The notes under the pieces are model-generated. The model ran no database searches. It was given only the letters and a program-made list of their open reading frames with translations, and was not told where the DNA came from. From positions 1 through 64,000 of the forward strand of contig NZ_FOTW01000015.1 in NCBI RefSeq assembly GCF_900114705.1: DNA of 64,000 nt, written 5' to 3'. A program made the translations under genes and the position numbers. Shown here piece by piece: positions 50,143 through 62,864 of the stretch. The DNA is from Rugamonas rubra (GTDB lineage Bacteria; Pseudomonadota; Gammaproteobacteria; Burkholderiales; Burkholderiaceae_D). Position 1 is the stretch's first letter. Each line of letters starts with the position of its first letter.

Positions 50143-50146
<4 letters not shown>
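49223..50146 (-). CDS. Response regulator with diguanylate cyclase output (REC-GGDEF)
   Basis: The 307-residue protein has a receiver domain (RILVVDDAMENIQ; phospho-Asp59 in LILLDAMMPG; Lys111 in FISKPF) and a GGDEF domain (LTDALTGVANRRSF; active site GGEEF 219-223). An RxxD inhibitory site (Arg210-Asp213) lies exactly five residues before GGEEF, so product inhibition by c-di-GMP is expected. It makes c-di-GMP, which governs biofilm and motility. The ATG at 50146-50144 overlaps the stop of the hybrid kinase gene (ATGA), so the kinase is the evident partner. A longer frame upstream lies inside the kinase gene and was rejected. Confidence 0.92.
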
Positions 50147-54915
<4,769 letters not shown>

Positions 54916-55122
54916 TTGGAAAACCCTTGTTGAAGCGGCGTCAACTTACGCGCCGTCTGGCGCGCGATGTGGGGGCCGGCAACAAAATACTATCCGAGGC
55001 GGGCGCTTTGCGGAAGGGCGCGCCGGCGTTGCGGCGCAAATAGATGGCGCCGATCACGCGCCAAGGCGGGGGCGGGGGAAAGGCCGGCGGGCGGGCCGCC
55101 GGCTAGCGCGACGATGGCGGAC

Positions 55123-56382
55123 TCAGCTGCGGGTGATCGGCAGGCCCAGGTCTTCCTTGCTGGCGGCGTACTTGGCCAGCTCGAGCTTGGCGACGGCGTT
55201 GCGGTGCACCTCGTCGGGGCCGTCGGCCAGGCGCAGGGTGCGGTTGCCGGCCCACTGGTAGGCCAGCGGGAAGTCGTCCGACACGCCGGCCGCGCCGTGC
55301 GCCTGGATCGCCCAGTCGAGCACCTGCTGCGCCACGTTGGGCGCCAGCACCTTGATCATGGCGATCTCGGCCTGGGCGCCCTTGTTGCCGACCGTGTCCA
55401 TCATGTAGGCCGTTTTCAGGGTCAGCAGGCGCGCCGTGTCGATCTGGATGCGCGCCTCGGCGATGCGCTCGCGCCACACGCCCTGGTCGGCCAGGCGCTT
55501 GCCGAAGGCCGTGCGGGCCTGCAGCCGCTTGCACATCAGCTCGAGCGCGCGCTCGGCCACGCCGATGGCGCGCATGCAGTGGTGGATGCGGCCGGGGCCG
55601 AGGCGGCCCTGGGCGATCTCGAAGCCGCGCCCCTCGCCGAGCAGGATGTTGCTGGCCGGCACGCGCACGTTGTCGAAGCGGATCTCGCAGTGGCCGTGCG
55701 GCGCGTCGTCGTAGCCGAACACCGGCAGCGGCCGGACGATGCTGATGCCGGGCGTGTCGGCCGCCACCAACACCATCGACTGCTGGGCGTGGCGGGCGGC
55801 CTGGAAGTCGGTCTTGCCCATGGTGATGAACAGCTTGCAGCGCGGGTCGCCGGCGCCGGAGATCCACCACTTGTGGCCGTTGATGACGTAGTCGTCGCCG
55901 TCGCGCACGATGCGGGTTTCGATGTTGGTGGCGTCCGACGAGGCCACGCCCGGCTCGGTCATGGCGAAGGCCGAGCGGATCTCGCCGCGCAGCAGCGGTT
56001 CGAGCCACTGTTGTTTGTGCTGCTCGGTGCCGTAGCGCTCGATGGTCTCCATGTTGCCGGTGTCGGGCGCGGCGCAGTTGAACACCTCGGGCGCCCACGG
56101 CACCCGGCCCATGATCTCGCACAGCGGCGCGTAGTCGAGGTTGGACAGGCCCTCGGGCGCGCGCGCCGACTTGGGCAGGAACAAATTCCACAGGCCCTGC
56201 TGGCGCGCCAGCGGCTTCAGCCGCTCGATCAGCTCGGTGGGAATCCAGCGGTTGCCGCGCTCGGCGCCGTTGCGGTCGACCTCCTGCTTGAAGGCCTGCT
56301 CGTTGGGGTAGATGTGCTGGTCCATGAAGGCCAGCAACTTTTCCTGCAGCGCCTTGCAGCGCTCCGAATACGCGAAATCCAT
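55123..56382 (-). CDS. ACAD10/11-like acyl-CoA dehydrogenase
   Basis: The 419-residue FAD enzyme has [28 protein letters not shown] at its start, [107 protein letters not shown] and a C-terminal [18 protein letters not shown]. This is the ACAD11 subtype rather than an ordinary beta-oxidation enzyme. In such pairs, including LvaC with LvaA of the levulinate pathway, the dehydrogenase acts on a 4-phosphoacyl-CoA made by the partner kinase. Here the kinase gene is immediately upstream (31-nt gap), which supports that role. The natural substrate is not known. Confidence 0.88.
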   Translation of the reverse strand: MDFAYSERCKALQEKLLAFMDQHIYPNEQAFKQEVDRNGAERGNRWIPTELIERLKPLARQQGLWNLFLPKSARAPEGLSNLDYAPLCEIMGRVPWAPEVFNCAAPDTGNMETIERYGTEQHKQQWLEPLLRGEIRSAFAMTEPGVASSDATNIETRIVRDGDDYVINGHKWWISGAGDPRCKLFITMGKTDFQAARHAQQSMVLVAADTPGISIVRPLPVFGYDDAPHGHCEIRFDNVRVPASNILLGEGRGFEIAQGRLGPGRIHHCMRAIGVAERALELMCKRLQARTAFGKRLADQGVWRERIAEARIQIDTARLLTLKTAYMMDTVGNKGAQAEIAMIKVLAPNVAQQVLDWAIQAHGAAGVSDDFPLAYQWAGNRTLRLADGPDEVHRNAVAKLELAKYAASKEDLGLPITRS

Positions 56383-56413
56383 GTCTGTGTCCCCTGCTGT
56401 GTGGTGGAGCTGA

Positions 56414-57481
56414 TTAGATCGGTTTGCCGCAGGCGTAGGCCCAGCCCAGCTCGGCCATCGGCCGCGCCATCTTGCCCGACTCCAAGGCCTGGGCGCTGGC
56501 GGCGGTGCCGTCGACGTAGCGCTTCATGATGCCCTGCATGATGCTGGCCAGGCGGAACATATTGAAGGCCAGGTAGAAATTGAAGTCCTCCAGGCGGATC
56601 GTCTTGCCGGTGCGCTCGGCGTAGCGGGCGATGTATTCCTGCTGCGAGGGGATGCCCAGCGCCTTCAGGTCCAGCCCGGCGATGCCGCGGAACTGGCCCG
56701 GCTCGATGTGCCAGCTCATGCAGTGGTAGGAGAAGTCGGCGAAGGGGTGGCCCAGGGTCGACAGCTCCCAGTCCAGCACGGCGAGGATGCGCGGCTCGGT
56801 GGGGTGGAACAGCATGTTGTCGAGGCGGTAGTCGCCGTGCACGATGGCGGTGTCGTCGCCGGCCGGGATGTGCTGCGGCAGCCAGGCGATCAGCTGGTCC
56901 ATCGCCGCGATGGTCTCGGTCTGGGCGGCCACGTACTGCTTGCTCCAGCGTTCGATCTGGCGGGCGAAGTAGTTGCCCGGCTTGCCGTAGTCGGCCAGGC
57001 CGATGGCGGCGTAGTCGATGCTGTGCAACTGGGCGATGACGCGGTTCATCTCGTCGTAGATGGCGGCGCGCTCGGCCGGCGCCATGCCGGGCAGGGCCTG
57101 GTCCCACAGCACGCGGCCCTCGACGAACTCCATCACGTAGAAGGCGCGGCCGATGACGTCCTCGTCGGTGCACAGGGCGTACTGGCGGGCGGCCGGGAAG
57201 CCGGCCTTGTTGAGCGCGTCCATGACGCGGTACTCGCGCTCGATGGCGTGGGCCGAGGGCAGCAGCTTGGCGGCCGGCGCCGGCTTGGTGCGCAACACGT
57301 AGTGCTGCCCGCCCTTGCTCAGCTTGAAGGTGGGGTTCGACTGGCCGCCCTTGAATTGCTCGACCGTCAGCGGGCCGGCCGGGTAGCCGTCGATGTGGGC
57401 GGCGAGGTAGGCGTCGAGCGCGGCGACGTCGAACTGGTGGCGCGCCGAGACCGCCTTGGTGCCGATGAATTCTTCGAACAT
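56414..57481 (-). CDS. APH-family acyl-CoA kinase (ACAD10/11 N-domain / LvaA-like)
   Basis: The 355-residue protein has an aminoglycoside-phosphotransferase fold: [25 protein letters not shown] (nucleotide loop and Lys), [45 protein letters not shown] (hinge), the catalytic loop [15 protein letters not shown], and [21 protein letters not shown] with the metal-binding Asp. It is not an antibiotic-resistance enzyme; the same domain in ACAD10/11 and LvaA phosphorylates 4-hydroxyacyl-CoA so that the hydroxyl can be removed. It is first of a two-gene operon with the ACAD11-like dehydrogenase. A perfect 14-bp palindrome lies 45 bp upstream of the start. Confidence 0.87.
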   Translation of the reverse strand: MFEEFIGTKAVSARHQFDVAALDAYLAAHIDGYPAGPLTVEQFKGGQSNPTFKLSKGGQHYVLRTKPAPAAKLLPSAHAIEREYRVMDALNKAGFPAARQYALCTDEDVIGRAFYVMEFVEGRVLWDQALPGMAPAERAAIYDEMNRVIAQLHSIDYAAIGLADYGKPGNYFARQIERWSKQYVAAQTETIAAMDQLIAWLPQHIPAGDDTAIVHGDYRLDNMLFHPTEPRILAVLDWELSTLGHPFADFSYHCMSWHIEPGQFRGIAGLDLKALGIPSQQEYIARYAERTGKTIRLEDFNFYLAFNMFRLASIMQGIMKRYVDGTAASAQALESGKMARPMAELGWAYACGKPI

Positions 57482-57525
57482 TCTGTCTCCTGCGGTGTTG
57501 TTAGTGCCCCATTCTAGCTGAAAAT

Positions 57526-57539
57526 AGTACGAGCGTACT
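57526..57539. promoter_or_regulatory. Perfect palindrome upstream of the kinase/dehydrogenase operon
   Basis: AGTACG-AG-CGTACT is a perfect inverted repeat 45 bp before the kinase start, in a locally AT-rich patch that would hold the promoter. TetR-family repressors of fatty-acid and hydroxy-acid catabolism use such sites. No regulator gene is adjacent. Confidence 0.5.
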
Positions 57540-57630
57540 TTTATCCGGAGAATATTTTTCGCAGCGGCCCGGCGCGGCGGCGGGGGTGTTGTTTGGCTGA
57601 CGGGAAAGGGCTGGCGGACATCTTCGCACC

Positions 57631-57779
57631 TGCGGGGTCAGTGCCGACATTCGGACACGACCTCAACCATTGCTCACTGCGGGGTCAGTGCCGACATTCG
57701 GACACGACCTCAACCATTGCTCATGCCACCGAGGCTCTTTAATGCTGAGCCTGTGTCCGAATGTCGGCACTGACCCCGC
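57631..57779. repeat. Two 47-bp direct repeats plus an inverted partial copy
   Basis: A unit beginning TGCGGGGTCAGTGCCGACAT occurs at 57631-57677 and again at 57678 to about 57723. A reverse-complement copy of its first 27 bases follows at 57753-57779, so the second direct copy and the inverted copy can fold into a long hairpin. The edge GGGGTCAG is shared with the shorter palindromes at 46.1 and 49.1 kb. This looks like a small non-coding mobile or REP-like element. Confidence 0.85.
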
Positions 57780-57906
57780 CTATGCGCCTGTGTGCAGGCC
57801 CGCCGTCTGCCTCCTTCGCTTTCCGGGCGGGGCCGGCTTGCCGCGCTTCGGTCGAAAGACAAGGTAACATTTTTCCGCATCGGCCGGCGCGGCGGTGGCT
57901 GGGGAC

Positions 57907-58479
57907 TTAGAAGAACAGAGCGGTGCGGCTGACGATGCTGCCGTTGTTGGTGTAGTTGCCGGTGGCGCGCACCGAGCCGGTGTTGAACTTGCCGTCGTCG
58001 AGCTTGCTGTCGATCTGCTCGGCGAAGGAGTCGGGCAGATTGTCGAGTCGGATGCCGTTGCCGCCACGGCCGGCGACGATGTCGTTGTAGATGTAGACGG
58101 CGCCGCCCTGGGCACTGGTCATGAAGTCGGTGCTGCCGTTGTAGGAGCCGGTGATGAAGCCGGCCAGCGCCAGGTGTTGCGGCGCCAGTTGGTACTCGGC
58201 GATCTGGCCGTCGCCGTTGCCGTTGCCGCTGGCGCCGGGGGCGTGCAGGGTGGCCTGGACGTCGTCGCCGGGCAGGGCGCGGAACTTGTCCTGGTAGGCG
58301 TTGACGGCGGCCGACAGCGAGTTCGACTGCTGGATGATGTTCTTCACCTTGGCGCTGTCGATCAGGCCCTGGCCCTTCAGCACGCCGCCCAGCAGCAGGC
58401 CGATGATGACCAGCACGATGGCGATCTCGACCAGGGTGAAGCCGCGTTGGGCCGGCAGTCGCGGGATGGGGCCTTGCAT
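57907..58479 (-). CDS. Type II secretion / type IV pilus-like pseudopilin
   Basis: The protein has a class III leader (MQGPIPRLPAQRG) cut by prepilin peptidase before FTLVEIAIVLVIIGLLLGGV, with the conserved Glu5 in the mature form. The globular domain (about 45-185) has a glycine- and asparagine-rich, calcium-loop-like middle (GNGNGDGQIAEY) and ends SRTALFF. I chose the ATG at 58479-58477 because AAAGGA lies 7 nt upstream. An in-frame ATG at 58500 gives seven more residues, without a clear ribosome-binding site. The 115-nt gap to the upstream operon gene makes a separate promoter possible. Confidence 0.85.
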   Translation of the reverse strand: MQGPIPRLPAQRGFTLVEIAIVLVIIGLLLGGVLKGQGLIDSAKVKNIIQQSNSLSAAVNAYQDKFRALPGDDVQATLHAPGASGNGNGDGQIAEYQLAPQHLALAGFITGSYNGSTDFMTSAQGGAVYIYNDIVAGRGGNGIRLDNLPDSFAEQIDSKLDDGKFNTGSVRATGNYTNNGSIVSRTALFF

Positions 58480-58594
58480 GGGTTTGTCCTTTTGGTTCAT
58501 ACCGCTATATTACAATTCCTGCGCCGATTGCGCATCATAAACAATGCCTGGCGGCAGGGCGCCGCCGCCGCGCACGGCGGTCACCCACGGCCGC

Positions 58595-59452
58595 TCACGG
58601 CGGTGTCGGCGGCGTCGGCGTCGGCGTCGCGTCGGCTTGGCGCGCCGCTAGCGCGTCGAGGCGGGCGGCCAGGAAGCGCAGCTCGTTGGGTTCGTCGATG
58701 CTGCCGTCCTGCAGCAGGCCGCCGATCAGCGCGCGCGCGGCGTCGAGCTCGTTCATGTCCTCCAGCACGAAGAGCTCCAGCTCGCGCGCCCAGGCCGGCA
58801 CGCCGGGGCCGTTGGCGTGCAGCCGGATGGCGCGGGCGTACTCGCGCGCCAGCGGCAGGTCGTGCAGGCGGTGCTTGGCCACCAGCGCGGCGTGGGCCAG
58901 CCACGGCCAGCGCCGGTTGGGGTCCTCGGCGAAGCGCTGGTAGACGAAGGCCAGCATCAGGCGCTGGCGCGGCGCGTCGTTGACGGCGCCGTACACCGCG
59001 CTGGCGGCCAGCAGCGGGTACTGGCTGCGCGGGTCGAGGTCGAGGGCGCGGCCGAGCCAGGCGGCGACGCCGGCGTAGTCCAAATGGCGCCAGGCGATGT
59101 CCATCCCGGCCTGCTGGTCGAAGCCCTGCACGTACAGGGTCAGCAGGCGCGACAGGGCGGCCGTCTCGCCCAGGCTGGCCAGGCGCAGCAGCGCCAACGG
59201 GGGCGCCGGCGGCAGCGCCTGCTGGCTGGGCGCCGGCGCCGGCCGGCCGGCCTGCCACAGCAGCTGGCCGCCCAGCGTCAGCGCCAGCAGCCAGCGCACC
59301 GCCGGCGGCACGCGCGACGGCGGCGCCGAGCGTCCCGACGGCGCGGACGGTGGCGGCGCTGGCGGCGCTGGCGGCGTTGGCGGTGGTGCCGCCGCCGGGC
59401 GCGCCGCTGCGGCTGCCGGTGGCGGCGTGGCGCCGGGCGGGATCGCGGCCAT
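58595..59452 (-). CDS. Membrane-anchored TPR-like protein of the pseudopilus operon
   Basis: The 285-residue protein has a Pro/Ala-rich cytoplasmic N-terminus (about 1-48), one membrane helix near 50-65 (AVRWLLALTLGGQLLWQAG) and a helical repeat domain (about 85-285). Segments such as VAAWLGRALDLDPRSQYPLLAASAVYG and WPWLAHAALVAKHRLHDLPLAREYARAI are TPR-like. It may be an assembly scaffold for the secretion machinery. The start overlaps the permease stop by 1 nt. I know no exact family name. Confidence 0.65.
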   Translation of the reverse strand: MAAIPPGATPPPAAAAARPAAAPPPTPPAPPAPPPSAPSGRSAPPSRVPPAVRWLLALTLGGQLLWQAGRPAPAPSQQALPPAPPLALLRLASLGETAALSRLLTLYVQGFDQQAGMDIAWRHLDYAGVAAWLGRALDLDPRSQYPLLAASAVYGAVNDAPRQRLMLAFVYQRFAEDPNRRWPWLAHAALVAKHRLHDLPLAREYARAIRLHANGPGVPAWARELELFVLEDMNELDAARALIGGLLQDGSIDEPNELRFLAARLDALAARQADATPTPTPPTPP

Positions 59453-60246
59453 CAGACGTTCTTGCGGTACAGGTCGAACAAGGCGGCGCTGGCCAGCAGG
59501 GCGACGTACAGCGCGCTCTGCGCCAGCACGGCCAGCAGGTCGGCGCCGCTGCCGCCGTGGTAGACCAGCCAGTCGCTGCGGGTGAAGCCGTCCAGGTGGG
59601 GCAGCAGCAGGGCCAGCAGGTCGACGCCGCCGGCCAGCAGGCGGCCCGCCGCGCCGTGGCCGGCGTCGGCGGCGTGGCCGAGCAGTTGCAGCGTGCCGAT
59701 CAGGCGCGCCAGCAGGTAGAAGGCGGCGACGGCGGCCAGCGCCGGCAGCGTCTGGCCGAGGCCGAGCGCGCACAGCAGGCTGAAGGCGGCGACGATCCAC
59801 AACTCGCACAGCAGCGAGGCGGCCCACAGCGCCGCCTGGCCGGGCGGCGCCAGGCCCAGCGCCAGCGCGCCGAACAGCAGCGCCGGCAGCGCGGCGGCGG
59901 CGGCGAAGCCGGCCAGCTTGCCGAGCAGGTAGGCGGCGCGCGGCAACGGCAGCGCCAGCAGCAGCTCGAGGCCCTTGTCCTGCGCCTCGCGGGCGATGCT
60001 GGTGACGACGAAGGCGGCCAGCAGGAACACCGCCGCCAGGCGCAGCAGCGCGGCCAGCACGGCCGCCTGCAGCTGGCCGCCCTCGGTCAGCGCGACGGCG
60101 TGCAGCAGCGCGCCCAGGCCGACGGCGCCGGCGGCGGCCAGCAGCAGCAGCCACAGCAGGCGGTTGCGCAGCGCCTCGAGCAGGGTGTAGCGGGCGATGG
60201 TCAGGGCCGGGCGCAGCAGCGGCGCGGCGGGCGGCGCCGCCGTCAT
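59452..60246 (-). CDS. ABC-2-type membrane permease inside the pseudopilus operon
   Basis: The 264-residue protein has six hydrophobic helices. Its N-terminus, TIARYTLLEALRNRLLWLLLLAA, and the segment FVVTSIAREAQDKGLELLLALPLPRAAYLLGKL are the coupling-helix pattern of ABC-2 permeases. No ATPase gene is present in the window next to it; it may lie beyond the right edge or be recruited from elsewhere. It overlaps its upstream gene by 4 nt and its downstream gene by 1 nt, so it is firmly part of the operon. Its role in pilus or secretion assembly is unknown. Confidence 0.75.
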   Translation of the reverse strand: MTAAPPAAPLLRPALTIARYTLLEALRNRLLWLLLLAAAGAVGLGALLHAVALTEGGQLQAAVLAALLRLAAVFLLAAFVVTSIAREAQDKGLELLLALPLPRAAYLLGKLAGFAAAAALPALLFGALALGLAPPGQAALWAASLLCELWIVAAFSLLCALGLGQTLPALAAVAAFYLLARLIGTLQLLGHAADAGHGAAGRLLAGGVDLLALLLPHLDGFTRSDWLVYHGGSGADLLAVLAQSALYVALLASAALFDLYRKNV

Positions 60247-60959
60247 GGCAGCCTGCGCGCCGCGACCATGCGGTTGGCCAGGATGTTGGCCGAGACCCAG
60301 CCGACGATGTCGTCGAACTCGCCGCCGGGGGCGGCGCCGTTGTCGCTGGCGCCACGGTTGAAGAAGATGCGCGGGTTGCTCTGGTTGACCCGCTCGTCCG
60401 GGTTGGACGGCGAGACGTCGGCCACCAGTTGGCCCAGGTCGCCGCTGGCGCCGTAGCCGTTCCTGCCGTGCGACATGACCAGCGCCGGCACGTCGTTGGC
60501 CGCGCTGGCGGCCACCACCTTGCCGGCGCCGTCGCGGCTGGCGATGGTGATGTCGCCCGGGGTCGACAGGTTGAAGCGCGCGCCGCTGTCGCTGAACTCG
60601 GGCGTGACGCTGTAGCGGTACAGGTGGTTCCAGCTGTCGAGCTTGGCCAGGCCCAGCGTCGCCCACGGCAGGTAGCCCTGGCGCTTGCCGCCGCGGCACT
60701 GGGTGTCGGCGCGGTCCTCCAGGCCGTTGCCGGCCGACACGGCCGGGCAGGGCAGGTAGCCGTGGCGCAGGGCGAAGCCGGCCAGCGCCTCCTTGGCCTC
60801 GTCGAGCGCCTTCTGCGTGTCGGCCACCTTGCGCTGCTCGAGCTGGACCGACAGCGGCATGATCAGGCCGCCTATCATCAGGCCGACGATGACCAGCACG
60901 ATGGCGATCTCGATCAGGGTGAAGCCGGACTGGCGGCGCGTGGCAGGACGTGTTCTCAT
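60243..60959 (-). CDS. Pseudopilin-like prepilin, 238 residues
   Basis: The leader MRTRPATRRQSG precedes the processed FTLIEIAIVLVIVGLMIGGLI, with Glu5. The C-terminal domain includes KALDEAKEALAGFALRHGYLPCPA, YLPWATLGLAKLDSWNHLYRYSVTP and GGEFDDIVGWVSANILANRMVAARRLP. The same building plan (GFAxRHGxLPxPA, LPWxxLG, RYSVTP, FDDIVG) recurs in the next upstream protein, so the two are paralogues. The conserved cysteines (PCPA and TQCRGG) may form a disulphide. Probably a minor pseudopilin. Confidence 0.85.
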   Translation of the reverse strand: MRTRPATRRQSGFTLIEIAIVLVIVGLMIGGLIMPLSVQLEQRKVADTQKALDEAKEALAGFALRHGYLPCPAVSAGNGLEDRADTQCRGGKRQGYLPWATLGLAKLDSWNHLYRYSVTPEFSDSGARFNLSTPGDITIASRDGAGKVVAASAANDVPALVMSHGRNGYGASGDLGQLVADVSPSNPDERVNQSNPRIFFNRGASDNGAAPGGEFDDIVGWVSANILANRMVAARRLP

Positions 60960-60962
60960 GAT

Positions 60963-61706
60963 TTAAGGCAGCACGTGGGCCGCTCCCATTTGCTGGTACA
61001 GGGTGGACAGCGGCAGCGTGCCGACGATGTCGTCGAAGGGGCCGCCCGGCGCGGCCGGCTCGGCGCTGGCGACGCGGTCGACGAAGTGGCGCGCCGAGGC
61101 GGCGTTGAGCTGCTCGTCGACGTTGCCCACGGCGACGTTGGGCAGCGCGATGCCGAGCACGCTGCTGCCGAAGTTCTCGCGGCCGTGCGACAGCAGCACC
61201 AGCGGCGCGCACTGGGCGCCCAGGTCGCAGGTCGACTGGCCGACCAGGTAGCCGAGGGCGCCGCCGGCGTCGCGGTTTTGCACCGTCTTGGTGGCGACCG
61301 CCGAGATGCGCAGCAGCGGGCTGTTGGTGAACACCGGCGTGACGCTGTAGCGCAAGCGCTTGCCCCAGGCGTCGACGCCGTCGATGCCGAGCGCGACCCA
61401 GGGCAGCAGGCCGGTGCAGCTTTGCTCGCTGTCGCAGGGCAGCGGGTTCTCGCCGCCGTCGAGCGCCGAGACGGCCGGCCGGGGCAGGCGGCCGTGGCGC
61501 ACGGCGAAGCCGAGCAGGGCCTCGTTGGCCTCGGCCAGCTTGGCCACGGTGCGCTGGACGCGGCGCGCCTCCAGCGTGCTGTGGCCGAGGGCGCTGATCA
61601 ACAGCGCGGCGGCGCCCAGCCCGACCAGGGCGACCAATATCAGCAGCGCGGCGCCGCGCTGGCGCCTAGCGGCCGGCCGCTTCGACGACGCTGCCATTGG
61701 CGGCAT
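60963..61706 (-). CDS. Pilus/pseudopilus minor component, 247 residues, with non-canonical leader
   Basis: The N-terminus, RRQRGAALLILVALVGLGAAALL, resembles minor pilins with a G-A-A-L start (PilX-like) rather than F-T-L-x-E, so the processing Glu5 is missing. The rest parallels the 60243 product: LGFAVRHGRLPRPAVSAL, LPWVALGIDGVDAWGKRLRYSVTP and GPFDDIVGTLPLSTLYQQM. Cysteines in LPCDSEQSCTG and CDLGAQC suggest disulphides. The start overlaps the preceding gene end by 41 nt; an ATG three codons later is an alternative. Confidence 0.72.
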   Translation of the reverse strand: MPPMAASSKRPAARRQRGAALLILVALVGLGAAALLISALGHSTLEARRVQRTVAKLAEANEALLGFAVRHGRLPRPAVSALDGGENPLPCDSEQSCTGLLPWVALGIDGVDAWGKRLRYSVTPVFTNSPLLRISAVATKTVQNRDAGGALGYLVGQSTCDLGAQCAPLVLLSHGRENFGSSVLGIALPNVAVGNVDEQLNAASARHFVDRVASAEPAAPGGPFDDIVGTLPLSTLYQQMGAAHVLP

Positions 61707-62184
61707 TGTAGCTCTGGCCCGGCTTGAGGACGACCCGGCGGCCCGACGACAACTGCAGCGTCTGCGCCTGGCCCGGCTGGGCCGGCCCGCCGGCGCCGGC
61801 CTGCGGCTGCTGGTCGAGCCAGACGGTGGCGCGCCCGCTGCTGCCGCGCAGCACGCCGTTCAACTGCACCGGCGCGGGCGCGGCCGGCGCCGCCTGGGCC
61901 GGCGCCGGCTCGGCCGGCATGCCTGGCATGCCCGGCGCGCCGCCGGGCGCGGCCGGCTCGGCCGGCTGGCCGGCCGGGGCGGCGCCGTCGCGCTTGGCGT
62001 CGAGGGCGGCGCGCTCGTCTGGCGAGGAGAACAGCCGGCCCAGCGCCGGGCGCTGGGCCGCCGCCGGCGCGCCGGCCAGCAGCGCGGCCGAGGCCGCCAG
62101 CACGGCCAGCAGCCGCGCCGCGCCCGGCCGTGGCGACGCCGTGGCCGGCACGGCCGGGCGCGACAAGAATCGGGACGGGCTCAT
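61666..62184 (-). CDS. Small exported assembly protein (PilP/GspC/MshK-like)
   Basis: The 172-residue protein has a basic leader and signal-like helix (AARLLAVLAASAALLAGAPAAA, cleavage near residue 43), a long Pro/Gly/Ala-rich linker (about 62-105) and a short beta domain. The latter, VQLNGVLRGSSGRATVWLDQ and LQLSSGRRVVLKPGQSYNA, has the pattern of HR domains in PilP, GspC and MshK proteins that contact the secretin. The match is by pattern and context only. It overlaps the PilO-like gene by 4 nt. Confidence 0.6.
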   Translation of the reverse strand: MSPSRFLSRPAVPATASPRPGAARLLAVLAASAALLAGAPAAAQRPALGRLFSSPDERAALDAKRDGAAPAGQPAEPAAPGGAPGMPGMPAEPAPAQAAPAAPAPVQLNGVLRGSSGRATVWLDQQPQAGAGGPAQPGQAQTLQLSSGRRVVLKPGQSYNAANGSVVEAAGR

Positions 62185-62864
62185 CGGGTGCCTTTCTTGG
62201 CGGCCGCCACGGGCGCCGGCGCGGCCGGCGTCAGCGTCAACCAGTTGAGGGTGCAGTCGGCCGCCAGGGTCGGCGCGTTGGCGACGTTCTGCGCCAGCGG
62301 CAGGCGTTTCAGGCTGCAGTCCTGCGCCGCGTAGAAACTGCGCGCGCGCAGGTCGGCGAGGAAGTTGAACAGGTCCATCTCGTGCAGCAGGTCCATGTGC
62401 AGGCGCATGCGGCTGGCGTGCAGGCGGTACTCGCCCAGGCCGACGGCGGCCTCCAGCCGCACCGGCTGCTGCGGATCGATCTCGTAGCTGAGCGGCGGCA
62501 GGCGGCGCCGCTCCTGCACCTGGCGCACCGCCTCGACCCAGTCGAGCCGGTTCTCCTCGCCGATCATGCCGCGCGCGCGCAGCGCGATGAAGCGCGGCTG
62601 GTAGGCGCGGATCTCCTGCTTCTCGTTCTCGACGTGGGCGAAGCGGGCGTAGGCGGCGTCGCGCGTTTGCTGCGCCTGGGCCAGGGCGTCGGCGGCGTCG
62701 TGGCGGTACCACAGCGTGGTCAGCACCAGGGCCGCGCCGAGGCCGGCGGCGGCGGCCAGGCCCAGCGCGGCCAGGCGGAGCTGGCCGAACTCGCGCAGCC
62801 AGTAGGGCAGCGCGATGACGGCGGCGGCCGCCTTCTTCTTGCCGGGGACGGATTGCGCGTTCAT
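62181..62864 (-). CDS. PilO/MshJ-like inner-membrane assembly protein
   Basis: The 227-residue protein has a short cytoplasmic tail, one helix (LRLAALGLAAAAGLGAALVLTTLWY, about 30-53), a coiled coil (about 55-90, ADALAQAQQTRDAAYARFAHVENEKQEI) and a periplasmic ferredoxin-like domain with YRLHASRMRLHMDLLHEMDLFNFLADL. This layout is that of PilO/GspM/MshJ. It overlaps its neighbours by 4 nt on both sides. It should pair with the PilN/GspL-like product encoded just upstream. Confidence 0.72.
   Translation of the reverse strand: MNAQSVPGKKKAAAAVIALPYWLREFGQLRLAALGLAAAAGLGAALVLTTLWYRHDAADALAQAQQTRDAAYARFAHVENEKQEIRAYQPRFIALRARGMIGEENRLDWVEAVRQVQERRRLPPLSYEIDPQQPVRLEAAVGLGEYRLHASRMRLHMDLLHEMDLFNFLADLRARSFYAAQDCSLKRLPLAQNVANAPTLAADCTLNWLTLTPAAPAPVAAAKKGTR

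Larger units (their letters stand above)
57482..57906. other. 425-bp intergenic region with operator palindrome and long repeat
   Basis: Between the kinase gene start and the pseudopilin gene stop, this stretch holds the palindrome at 57526-57539 and the direct/inverted repeat at 57631-57779. No gene is seen; an open frame on the forward strand is just the translation of the repeats. Confidence 0.6.

Noticed and set aside
56414..57481. Aminoglycoside-resistance phosphotransferase
   Set aside because: The sequence follows the ACAD10/11 and LvaA type and is paired with a matching dehydrogenase.
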